From positions 1 through 64,000 of the forward strand of contig MKWR01000015.1 of the NCBI GenBank assembly GCA_001899855.1: 64,000 nucleotides of DNA. Reading direction: 5' to 3'. Positions 1 through 6,865 of the stretch are shown in pieces. Source of the DNA: Lysobacterales bacterium 63-13. Its GTDB lineage: Bacteria; Pseudomonadota; Gammaproteobacteria; Xanthomonadales; Rhodanobacteraceae. The number at the start of each line of letters is the position of its first letter. The first letter of the stretch is position 1. A program made the translations under genes and the position numbers. The notes beneath the pieces were generated by a model, which ran no database searches, had not been told where the DNA came from, and saw only the letters and a list, made by a program, of their open reading frames with translations.

Positions 1-45
1 GTCTCCCTGCCGGTCCAAAAGGTCGGCAGGTTAGGTCAGAACACC

Positions 46-93
46 CTGGTCAATTTTCAGCGAGCAGAACCCTCGTTTTCTGGTCAATTTTCA
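46..93. repeat. Direct repeats resembling an insertion-sequence end
   Basis: The 14-base word CTGGTCAATTTTCA occurs at 46-59 and again at 80-93, 34 bases apart. An imperfect hairpin (CCTGCCG ... CGGCAGG, 6-30) lies just upstream. Short terminal repeats of this kind, with GAAAATTGACC on the other strand, resemble the multiple end repeats of IS21-type elements. That is recall rather than a database match, and no transposase is visible. The frame of the next gene stays open from base 1 through this repeat, so an insertion may have cut that gene. Confidence 0.35.
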
Positions 94-180
94 ACGGGCA
101 GCAACAACCGACACCACCGCCATGCGGTATGCGGCCCCGGCTTTCGTTCCATTCTTCTCGAATGGAAAGCCGCCTCAAGC

Positions 181-1002
181 TTGGTACGAACAAACGGAGC
201 AAGCATTGCGTGGCTCTCACCTAGCCAGCCGGGCCCAGAACTTGTAGCAAGAATTGATGACCTCGAGCTAGAACTTGAATGCAAGTACGTCAGCCATATG
301 ATCACCGAGCTCCTCGGTGACGATCAGGCGGCGGCACTGACCGAAGGTATCGTAAATTCTCTAAGAGGCAGAAGCCTCTCCGGCGAAGTCAGAATCGAGC
401 TATTTTTGACAGCTTCCGAGTTAAGCGCAGCGGAGTATCTGACAGCTATCCGTCAGCAATTAGATCATGCAAACCCGGGAGAATTTGTCGTCGACATCCC
501 GGGTTTGCTGAAGCTAGATGCTACACTTTTCTCTTCCGGCACCATCGTGAGCGCTCCAGCGGAATGGCAAGCTCGGATGGCGGCGATAAAAGCACCAGAT
601 GCTCGGGCCTATGGAAACGCGTTGGCCAAATCTTCCTCGGCCGTTGACCCAATAACAATACTAATGACCGGCCCAAGAAGAAGTGGTGGACAACTCTTGA
701 ACCACCTTTGGGAGAGGAAGTTCAAGAAGGCCGCGGAACAGTGCACGGGGACTAGAGGGGCTGCGATTGTTATTGAATGGGAAGGGTTTGATGATGCAAC
801 AGCATTTGTTGAGTCGGAAGGAATCCAAGCCCTCCTCGCGCGCACCTTCGATGAACACAGACACATAGCTGCAATAGTGCTGCGTTGTGACACTTCACCC
901 ATGAGGCTCGGAAGAATGCTCAATTACGCGACACCAGCCTATATAGCGCGTAGCGGCGTTACGGAATACCCAGCGGTAGCGCAACTGATACAGTTTGGAT
1001 AG
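181..1002 (+). CDS. Orphan hypothetical protein, possibly 5'-truncated
   Basis: I do not recognise this 273-residue protein. The start is uncertain. TTG at 181 is the nearest possible start, but the same frame is open back to base 1 through the IS-like repeat, and the first ATG is only at 298. It is soluble, with no signal peptide or membrane segment, and looks like mixed alpha/beta (an ILMTGPRRSGG stretch near residue 160, then AAIVIEWEGF). Codon use is unlike the rest of the window, with ATA, CTA and tandem AGA codons around 650-690, and the gene is visibly AT-richer. This points to recent acquisition. It may be the 3' part of a gene interrupted by an insertion. Confidence 0.5.
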   Translation: MVRTNGASIAWLSPSQPGPELVARIDDLELELECKYVSHMITELLGDDQAAALTEGIVNSLRGRSLSGEVRIELFLTASELSAAEYLTAIRQQLDHANPGEFVVDIPGLLKLDATLFSSGTIVSAPAEWQARMAAIKAPDARAYGNALAKSSSAVDPITILMTGPRRSGGQLLNHLWERKFKKAAEQCTGTRGAAIVIEWEGFDDATAFVESEGIQALLARTFDEHRHIAAIVLRCDTSPMRLGRMLNYATPAYIARSGVTEYPAVAQLIQFG

Positions 1003-1091
1003 GGTGGCATCGATGTCGGTGGATTCAGGATTGCGGCTCGGTTGCAAGAAGTCGCTTTACCTGCTGGTGTGAAACTGCATTCTTGGCTCAA

Positions 1092-1799
1092 TCATCCTTC
1101 GTCGAATAGATCGCTGAAAAGCCCTGATTTTTTTTTGGATTCCGCCGGCCGAAGAACATCTTTCCATGCCTGTGCCAGGCTATCGACATTTCTGAGCCCG
1201 GCTGACCGGATGAACTCAACATACGGGGAGAGTGCTTGGCGAGATCCGCGCATGATCTCCCAGCGGTGAAGATGGGGACCTGAGCTTGATGCTGTGTGGT
1301 CCAGAAAACTTAGCTCGTCGTCGCCGAAGCCATTTCTGTCGTCAGCTGCACTCTCGTCATACCGGTACTCCCGAGCTTGGATGGCCTCTTGCCATCGGTT
1401 CTTGAACTCCATGAGGAACAGTTCTGGCTCGATCGCCGCTAGGCCAGCCAAAACGCCGACCAGATTCGAATATACCGAAGCGGCCGGTACACGAAGAATT
1501 GCATCAACTTCACCGGCGCAGAGGATGAATACTGTACGCCACAAGTCCCGACTTGGATCATGGTATTCGCGACCGGCGACTTCGATGCCAATGCGCTGAC
1601 CATTGGTTGATACAAGGAGCATGTCCAGACGAAAACGGCCCGCTACAGTTTCAATCCAGACTTGCGAGGAATACGAAACACCGGGAGCTATCGCCTCGAA
1701 TAGTCGCTCTCCGAGCATTTCTTCTGGCGGACTCTCGTACTTGCCCGCTATGTCGCCGAGACGCTGGATCGACTTGTCTATTCTCAGGATCATCATCAC
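1092..1799 (-). CDS. DUF559/Vsr-like predicted nuclease (PD-(D/E)XK fold)
   Basis: This 235-residue protein has the layout of small DUF559/Vsr-type endonucleases. An early Glu lies in SPPEEMLGERLFEA (near residue 25), then an Asp in RFRLDMLLV, then GIEVAGREYHDPSRD, which matches the usual D-x(n)-E-x-x-G-x-x-H core. After about residue 125 the sequence (ELFLMEFKNRWQEAI onward) has no family I recognise. The C-terminus is Lys- and Asp-rich. The gene is minus-strand and its start faces the TIR cassette across about 490 bases. It could be a defence or repair nuclease or a housekeeping DUF559 relative. The fold is inferred from motif spacing only. Confidence 0.55.
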   Translation of the reverse strand: MMMILRIDKSIQRLGDIAGKYESPPEEMLGERLFEAIAPGVSYSSQVWIETVAGRFRLDMLLVSTNGQRIGIEVAGREYHDPSRDLWRTVFILCAGEVDAILRVPAASVYSNLVGVLAGLAAIEPELFLMEFKNRWQEAIQAREYRYDESAADDRNGFGDDELSFLDHTASSSGPHLHRWEIMRGSRQALSPYVEFIRSAGLRNVDSLAQAWKDVLRPAESKKKSGLFSDLFDEG

Positions 1800-1939
1800 G
1801 TTCCTTACCAGTCAAACTCGTTACTACCCGTAGACATCGACTCGTAGGATCAACGATGCACCGAATTCCGGCTATATCTTTCTCGGCGGTGCTAGCTGAG
1901 TGGCCGTTCTGAATACTTTTGTTCGGTTGTGAAGCCTAA

Positions 1940-2053
1940 CTAGGCATCCTTCATAGTCGCTGAAACATTGAACTTTCGGTTCTGGTAATCGAGCCAACAG
2001 TACTTCGCGTCGGCGTCGCATAGTGGGCAGGACTGTTTGTAGAAGGTAGCCAT
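1940..2053 (-). CDS. Short zinc-ribbon-like ORF, probable gene remnant
   Basis: This is a 37-residue reading frame starting at ATG 2053. It holds one CPLC knuckle followed by AKYCWLDYQNRKFNV. That resembles the beginning of small hypothetical zinc-ribbon proteins, in which a C-P-x-C pair is followed by D-x-Q-N-R-K-x-F and then a second C-x-x-C. The second Cys pair is missing and the frame stops after MKDA, so the metal site would be incomplete. It lies in the otherwise empty 1800-2293 interval. Most likely it is a decayed fragment, and translation is not certain. Confidence 0.25.
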   Translation of the reverse strand: MATFYKQSCPLCDADAKYCWLDYQNRKFNVSATMKDA

Positions 2054-2281
2054 CCAAAATGCTCCGAAAATGAGATCTAGCGCTGTACTAAACGACAGCC
2101 AGTCGAGAGTGCCTAGTTTGACCGTAGCATGCCACCGCGGCCCCTGGAGCTTTCGCTTTTCACTTCCGTTGCGGGAGCTTACCGATGAGGGGAGCGTTCT
2201 GCCGGCGCCCACACTGACAGCATCAGGTTGGCGAACTACCGTTATCGCCTGTCATCCGTTAAAATGTGCACAGTGCATCCC

Positions 2282-2288
2282 TTGGAGG
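2282..2288 (+). promoter_or_regulatory. Shine-Dalgarno site fixing the start of the first cassette gene
   Basis: TTGGAGG lies 5 bases before ATG 2294. The same heptamer precedes the paralogous gene downstream (2851-2857, 8 bases before ATG 2866). This shared leader is the reason for preferring these two ATGs over the upstream in-frame alternatives at 2228 and 2845. Confidence 0.7.
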
Positions 2289-2293
2289 CAGAC

Positions 2294-2827
2294 ATGTCGT
2301 TGGCTATTGCATTGGACGACATCGGAGCGGGCGCGCCTCAGCAAGCCGCCATCGGCTCGGTCATCGGCGTAGTCAGCGATCGAGCGCTGGTCTTTGGTTG
2401 GGTGGTAGGTCAAGGCGGTCTGGCCAGCCATGCGGTGATGACCGACGAACAAGGCACTCCTCGGGCCTGGCTTTTGGACCGTTTGGGTATAACGCATGCG
2501 ATGCATGTGGCACGCCGTGCGTCATTGGTGCTGACGCTTAGCTCGAACGAAGCCAATCCCCACGCGATTCGAAACCATGTGGGCTGCCTCGGGCTGACCC
2601 AACACGGTCCTGTCGTGTGCGCCGGCGAACAACGCGATGCGTGGGGCCATCTCGTGCCGTTGTACATCGACCTACGGTCCGGCGAGGTCCGCGACGAGAT
2701 GGCGCAAGCAGCCGCACACGCTGTATGGCTCACCACCTGGTCGCTATCGCTGAAGGGTGCCGACGACCAGTTGACGCGAATCATCTGCAACCCCGATTGG
2801 CCCCAAGCGACCCGCGACCAGCGGTGA
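2294..2827 (+). CDS. TIR-cassette protein A, unknown family (paralog of next gene)
   Basis: This 177-residue protein is unknown to me, with no signal peptide or clear membrane segment. It is a diverged paralog of the following gene. Both carry an LxLTL strand, a GC(L/M)G(L/V)T(Q/R)HGxV(V/L)CA block (here around residues 107-120), a W(L/F)TxWxLSL block near residue 150, RI(I/V)xNPxW, and an (R)xQR C-terminus. The glycine- and valine-rich first half (IGVVSDRALVFGWVVGQGG) suggests beta structure. It is 38 bases upstream of its paralog, and both precede a TIR effector on the same strand, so one operon is likely. A role as sensor, adaptor or inhibitor of the TIR protein is inference from context only. 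Confidence 0.7.
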   Translation: MSLAIALDDIGAGAPQQAAIGSVIGVVSDRALVFGWVVGQGGLASHAVMTDEQGTPRAWLLDRLGITHAMHVARRASLVLTLSSNEANPHAIRNHVGCLGLTQHGPVVCAGEQRDAWGHLVPLYIDLRSGEVRDEMAQAAAHAVWLTTWSLSLKGADDQLTRIICNPDWPQATRDQR

Positions 2828-2865
2828 TGTTCGCCTAGCCTGGCATGGCCTTGGAGGACGCAAGC

Positions 2866-3402
2866 ATGACCCTACCGGTGCTGCAACTTTCGCGTATCCG
2901 CTCTGTGGCAGGAACTGACGTGTCGTCTGGCCGCGTAGTAGCGGTCGAACGCATTCACGAATGGCAGGTCGGCATCAGTGTAGGAACGGCTGAGGCGATG
3001 CAGGTCCTCCTTAGCGACCCCTCGAATAGAGCGCATCTGGTGAACTTGGCCAGCCTGCGGATGGAACGTCTGCTCGACCTTGGAGCGGCCAGCGATCTGT
3101 TGCTGACCCTGGACAAGGACGAAGGCGAAGCGCGTCATTGGGACCATGTCGTCGGTTGCATGGGGGTGACACGACATGGTTTGGTGCTGTGTGCAGCCGG
3201 TGGAGGCGGCGACCTCGGTCGCTGGCGGACGGAGTTCATCAGCATGGAATCTGGCTGGACTGTGCTGAGCGATGTTCGAGATCTTGTGCCACATGGGCGC
3301 TGGTTCACCCAGTGGCATCTGTCGCTGCTCGATGCTCATGAGCGTCAACACCGCATCGTCGGCAATCCGATCTGGTCTACACAGCCGCGACAGCAGCGGT
3401 AG
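2866..3402 (+). CDS. TIR-cassette protein B, unknown family (paralog of previous gene)
   Basis: This 178-residue soluble protein is of unknown family. It shares with its upstream neighbour the blocks VGCMGVTRHGLVLCA, WFTQWHLSL and RIVGNPIW, plus almost the same length and C-terminus. Overall identity is low outside these blocks, so the duplication is old or the two subunits have specialised. ATG 2866 is chosen because TTGGAGG sits 8 bases before it, exactly as in the paralog; the in-frame ATG at 2845 lies upstream of that site. The next gene (TIR) begins 30 bases after the stop. The two proteins could form a heteromer, which is speculative. Confidence 0.7.
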   Translation: MTLPVLQLSRIRSVAGTDVSSGRVVAVERIHEWQVGISVGTAEAMQVLLSDPSNRAHLVNLASLRMERLLDLGAASDLLLTLDKDEGEARHWDHVVGCMGVTRHGLVLCAAGGGGDLGRWRTEFISMESGWTVLSDVRDLVPHGRWFTQWHLSLLDAHERQHRIVGNPIWSTQPRQQR

Positions 3403-3432
3403 ACTGGCATCACTTCAACACGGCACCATCCC

Positions 3433-4410
3433 ATGGCAGCACGCGTCTTCTTCTCGTATTCGCACGACGACGAGCAACATCGCAATCAGCTCGACAAGCA
3501 CTTAGCCCTCCTGAGCAGACAGGGACTCATCGAGACTTGGCATGACCGGAACATTCCGGCCGGCGGTCAGCTGGATGACCACATCGACCAGGAAGTCAAT
3601 CGTGCCGACATCATTTTGCTGCTGGTGAGCGCCAGCTTCATCGCATCGGCTTACTGCTATTCGCGTGAGATGGCCCGTGCGATGGAACGCCATGAGGCGG
3701 GCGAGGCACGCGTGGTGCCCATCATCGTGCGCGATTGCGATTGGCACAGCGCACCCTTCGGGAAATTGAAGGCCGTGCCGACCGACGGAAAGGCCATCGT
3801 GTCTTGGACCAACTTCGACGCCGCATACACCGACGTGGCCAAGGAGATTCGGCGCCTCGTCGAACCCGTCAGCGGGTCACGTGGCATGGTGGTGGGTGCG
3901 ATGACACGATCTCAGCACCGCGCAACCCTTCCTCAGGCCGAATCTAGTCGTAGCCCGGCAGCGTTGGGTCCGCGCTCGGGAAACCTGCGGGTGAGGCGGG
4001 AGTTTTCCGACCATGACAAGGCTCAGTTTCAGCAGGACACTTTCGATTTCATAGCCCGGTACTTTGAGAACTCACTTGCGGAGTTATCTGCACGTCATAC
4101 GCATATCCAAGGAGACTTTCGACGTATCGATGCGCATACCTTCCATGCCATCCTCTATCAGCATGGCAAGCAGGTGTCGGCTTGTGCGGTGCATCTAGAA
4201 CGTGGAGGTGCGTTCGGCAGTGGTATCCGCTATTCGTCCGCGCTCGGACCGGGCAACAGCTTCAATGAACAATTGACCGTGGCGCATGACGACCAGTCCT
4301 TGTTTCTGCAGTCGATGGGCGCGGCAGCAATGAGTGGTCGCGAAGAATCCCTGACCAGCGAAGGTGGTGCAGAATTGTTTTGGTCGATGTTGATTCGGCC
4401 CATTCAATAG
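3433..4410 (+). CDS. TIR-domain effector with a separate C-terminal domain
   Basis: This 325-residue protein has an N-terminal TIR domain (about residues 1-135). VFFSYSHDDEQHR forms strand A, DIILLLVSASFIAS forms strand C, and the following ASAYCYSREMARAMERH helix places Glu79 where NAD-hydrolysing TIR domains carry their catalytic Glu. A flexible Ser/Arg/Pro-rich linker (about 140-190) leads to a C-terminal domain (about 195-325) with DFIARYFENSLAELSAR, FRRIDAHTFHAILY, FGSGIRYSS and AELFWSMLIRPIQ. I recall this domain from other bacterial TIR proteins but know no name or function for it. It is last in a three-gene cassette. By analogy with antiphage TIR systems the predicted activity is NAD cleavage on infection, with sensing by the C-terminus or the two partners. 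Activity is inferred. Confidence 0.85.
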   Translation: MAARVFFSYSHDDEQHRNQLDKHLALLSRQGLIETWHDRNIPAGGQLDDHIDQEVNRADIILLLVSASFIASAYCYSREMARAMERHEAGEARVVPIIVRDCDWHSAPFGKLKAVPTDGKAIVSWTNFDAAYTDVAKEIRRLVEPVSGSRGMVVGAMTRSQHRATLPQAESSRSPAALGPRSGNLRVRREFSDHDKAQFQQDTFDFIARYFENSLAELSARHTHIQGDFRRIDAHTFHAILYQHGKQVSACAVHLERGGAFGSGIRYSSALGPGNSFNEQLTVAHDDQSLFLQSMGAAAMSGREESLTSEGGAELFWSMLIRPIQ

Positions 4411-4956
4411 TTGGTAGTCAGTCGGTGGATAGTCACGGCAGGCGGCACTTGCGCAACATTTCGAATGTGGATGAGTGGCGGTCCATTGGCGTCTAGGTTT
4501 GTACGTCCGCTTTGGGTCGAAAGTTGCCGGTCAGGATGATGCCGGCTGTGGGCAGTTCGATTGGCGCAGCTGGGCGGCTTCGCTGGCGATGGCGGTCAGC
4601 TGAGTTGGCAGCCGGCGGTCACTTCGGTGGCAATACGCAATCGCCAACGCGGTTCGCTGCAGGTTCCGCACCGAAGTCGTTTTCTAACCCGAGTACGCAT
4701 GCGGCCAGACTATGCTTTCACTTCAATCATAGTTTGGCCATTTCGGCCAAACTATGCTTTCACCCACATAGTTTACGATCAATGCACGCAGTCGCATTCA
4801 TGTGAATGAACCTGCGACAACGCTAACGCCTCGGTAACGCGCAGCTACGAAAAAATTCCCATGCCGGCGCGTAGCGTGGATCGGGCGACGGCGATTGCCT
4901 CCCGAGGCATCCATGATCGCCTTCGCAACACTCCCCAATTGCAAAGAGGTACGACC
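4411..4956. other. Gene-poor island boundary
   Basis: I see no convincing gene in these 546 bases. Frames in it lack family similarity and plausible ribosome sites. The only clear structure is the pair of palindromic units at 4703-4774. The right end carries the leader of the CsbD gene (AAAGAGGT, 4943-4950). The segment probably marks the junction between the TIR island and core chromosome. Confidence 0.5.
4703..4774. repeat. Two tandem operator-like palindromic units
   Basis: Unit 1 (4703-4735) and unit 2 (4745-4774) share GGCCARACTATGCTTTCAC and each ends with CATAGTTT, so each unit is a palindrome with ACTATG and CATAGT arms. Across the junction, CATAGTTTGGCC (4728-4739) and GGCCAAACTATG (4745-4756) form a perfect 12-base inverted repeat around ATTTC. 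Repeated palindromes of this size are typical of repressor binding sites, but no regulator gene lies nearby. The nearest downstream start is the CsbD gene, about 180 bases away. They could also be a remnant of the promoter region of a lost toxin-antitoxin or mobile module. Confidence 0.55.
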
Positions 4957-5157
4957 ATGAACCAGGACATCATCCAGGGCAAGTGGAAGCAACTGAAAGG
5001 CTCGCTGAAGACCCAGTGGGGCAAGCTTACCGATGACGATCTCGATCGTCGCGAGGGCAACCAGCAATATCTTTCCGGCAAGTTGCAGGAGCGCTATGGC
5101 TGGGCCAAGGAAAAGGCTGACGAGGAGATCAAGCGTTTCGAGAAAACGCTGCACTGA
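4957..5157 (+). CDS. CsbD-family stress protein
   Basis: This 66-residue hydrophilic protein matches the CsbD family along its whole length. It opens with [18 protein letters not shown], followed by [25 protein letters not shown] and a charged C-terminal helix. CsbD-like proteins are small, abundant, general-stress-induced proteins of unknown biochemical role. ATG 4957 is chosen because AAAGAGGT lies 6 bases upstream and because the family starts here; the longer frame from 4861 adds unrelated residues. A hairpin follows the stop. The gene stands alone between the island and a minus-strand lipoprotein gene. Confidence 0.92.
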   Translation: MNQDIIQGKWKQLKGSLKTQWGKLTDDDLDRREGNQQYLSGKLQERYGWAKEKADEEIKRFEKTLH

Positions 5158-5202
5158 TCCCGCCCCTCCCCCGAGCCCGCACATTGACGTGTGCGGCAAG
5201 CA

Positions 5203-5230
5203 GAAGCCGCATCCGCGAGGGTGCGGCTTC
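5203..5230. terminator. Hairpin terminator between convergent genes
   Basis: GAAGCCGCA (5203-5211) pairs with TGCGGCTTC (5222-5230) around a 10-base loop. It sits between the CsbD stop and the stop of the minus-strand lipoprotein gene, so it may serve both. There is no long T tract. Confidence 0.55.
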
Positions 5231-5254
5231 CTTGCGTGTACCTGTGGCGACGCG

Positions 5255-5980
5255 CTATTTCTGCGGCAACGGCTGGAACCTGGTCGCGTCATAGCCGCCG
5301 ACATCGAAATGCAGGATGCTTGACGGCTTGCCCTTGACCGTCACTTCGATCGCCACCGACTTGGCTTTTTCGACCTGTGCGATGAACTTCTTGTCTTCCT
5401 CGATGAAGATGGCCGGTTCGCCGGTGGGCGGAATGCTGCCGTCCAGGGTGATCGGCTTGTTGTCATCGAAGGTCATCGACACGCGGCAATTCTTCGCGCA
5501 GCTGAAACCCGGTTCGCTGCCGTAGAGGAACACGCTCTGGCCCCATTCGGTATGCCGGCGAAACACCAGGCGCACCTTTTCCGCACCGAGATCCTCGTTG
5601 CTGTAGATGGTCGCGGTGCTTTGCGTGCCGCCGGCCATGGGCGAAATCTGGTAACTCCACAGGCGCGCCATGCGCCTCGAGTCTCCCTCCGTAGCCGCCT
5701 TTTCGCGCAGCGCCTCGATGGTCGGGCGCAGGCGCGCGGCGGCGGCACTTTGCGGATACATCTTGAGCAACTCGTCGCCCAGAGGCAGGGCGAGTTCGGC
5801 GTTGTCGGCCTTGAGCATTTCCTCGTACATCGCGTAGTGCTGTTCGGCCTTGGCTTCCATCTGTGCCGTGGCCGCGGCCACGGCATCCGCCGAGGGTGCA
5901 GCTGGCTTGTCGGAACTGGAGCAGGCACTGATGCCGGCGAGCAGCAGCAGGGCGAGAGCGAGGTTTGGTGATGGGCGCAT
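5255..5980 (-). CDS. Predicted lipoprotein, unknown function
   Basis: This 241-residue secreted lipoprotein starts MRPSPNLALALLLLAG and has the lipobox ISAC, followed by a Ser/Ala/Pro-rich tether. Residues about 35-95 form an Ala/Glu-rich helical segment (QMEAKAEQHYAMYEEML). The C-terminal half looks beta-rich with a Cys pair (FSCAKNCRVSMTFDD) and the end ILHFDVGGYDATRFQPL. No named family is recognised. ATG 5980 is chosen because it begins the signal peptide; upstream extensions are not signal-like. It lies 67 bases downstream of a DUF4124 gene on the same strand and may be co-transcribed. Confidence 0.75.
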   Translation of the reverse strand: MRPSPNLALALLLLAGISACSSSDKPAAPSADAVAAATAQMEAKAEQHYAMYEEMLKADNAELALPLGDELLKMYPQSAAAARLRPTIEALREKAATEGDSRRMARLWSYQISPMAGGTQSTATIYSNEDLGAEKVRLVFRRHTEWGQSVFLYGSEPGFSCAKNCRVSMTFDDNKPITLDGSIPPTGEPAIFIEEDKKFIAQVEKAKSVAIEVTVKGKPSSILHFDVGGYDATRFQPLPQK

Positions 5981-6047
5981 CAGCTTTTCCGGCAGACAAA
6001 AGGCCGACGAATATACCGCCGAACCCGGCTTGGCAGGAGTCGTGCGC

Positions 6048-6572
6048 TCAATACTTGCGACAGGGGTCGCGGCCAAGATTGCGCTCGTAGGTGGAAGGCA
6101 CATCGTCGAATTCGCGCCCGTCGCGGGCAACGGAGCGCATGCCGCGGCAGGCATCCAGGCGTGGAATCCGTTGTGCACTGACCTGCTCTCGCGACCCGCC
6201 ATGGCGGCCGCCAATCTGGCCGCTGCGGTCGATCGAGGACGGACAGCGGTCGTGCCGATAGAACAGGACACCACTGCGCGTGCGGCACTCGTAGGAAAGC
6301 ACGGGCGCGGCTCGTGGTGCAGCGCGCGCGGCACGTGGCGGTGCGGCGCGGCGTGCACGCGTATCTGAATGACTTGTCCGTGGCGGAGGCGGTGGCGGCG
6401 CTTCAATCTCGATCAACTGCTCGCGCATGCCCGCGCCACACGACATCTCCTGGTATGCGATGTGGCCCGCGCCATCCGTGCATTTGTACACGCTTTGCGC
6501 ATGCGCCAGGCGTGCCGGGCAGATGATGAGGACGAGCAGCACGGCGGATGCGGTGGCGAGGTGTCTGCTCAT
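6048..6572 (-). CDS. DUF4124-domain periplasmic protein
   Basis: This 174-residue protein has a signal peptide (MSRHLATASAVLLVLIICPA, cleavage after AHA). It continues with the DUF4124 signature QSVYKCTDGAGHIAYQ and a second Cys in EMSCG. A proline run (six Pro near residue 62) and an Arg/Ala-rich stretch follow. The second half contains further Cys residues (YECRTRSGVLFYRHDRC) that may form disulfides. DUF4124 proteins are secreted and common in Xanthomonadales, and their function is unknown. The gene is upstream of a lipoprotein gene on the same strand and divergent from dinB. Confidence 0.8.
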   Translation of the reverse strand: MSRHLATASAVLLVLIICPARLAHAQSVYKCTDGAGHIAYQEMSCGAGMREQLIEIEAPPPPPPRTSHSDTRARRAAPPRAARAAPRAAPVLSYECRTRSGVLFYRHDRCPSSIDRSGQIGGRHGGSREQVSAQRIPRLDACRGMRSVARDGREFDDVPSTYERNLGRDPCRKY

Positions 6573-6865
6573 GTTGCATGCCCGGGGTTGCGGTGCTGCT
6601 CAGGGTCGCCTCGCCACGGCGGAAGAACAAGCGTTGTTCGTCGTGTCGGCGTGTAGGATTTTTGCCATGCACACTGGCCTCGTCCGCGTCCGCAGCCGGG
6701 TTCGATGGGCACGATGGTGGTGTCGATGCGGCAGCGGGGCGCGCGTCGGGGACACTTCCGCTGTCCGCTTCGTGGCAGCTGGTCTGCGTGATTCGCAGTG
6801 CTGCCCTGCGCGCCAGCTATGCTGTGCATTCCGCTTTCCGGCTCCGCAATCCTTCGCCTACCCGC

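Noticed and set aside
1872-2057. 61-residue minus-strand reading frame overlapping the zinc-ribbon-like remnant
   Set aside because: Different frame from the CPLC-containing sequence, no family similarity and no ribosome site.
4703-4774. CRISPR-like array
   Set aside because: Only two units, each palindromic, no spacer regularity and no cas genes.
6548-6865. N-terminal extension of DinB
   Set aside because: It covers the DUF4124 gene start and dinB promoter; the polymerase family starts at MRKIIHVDMD (6866).
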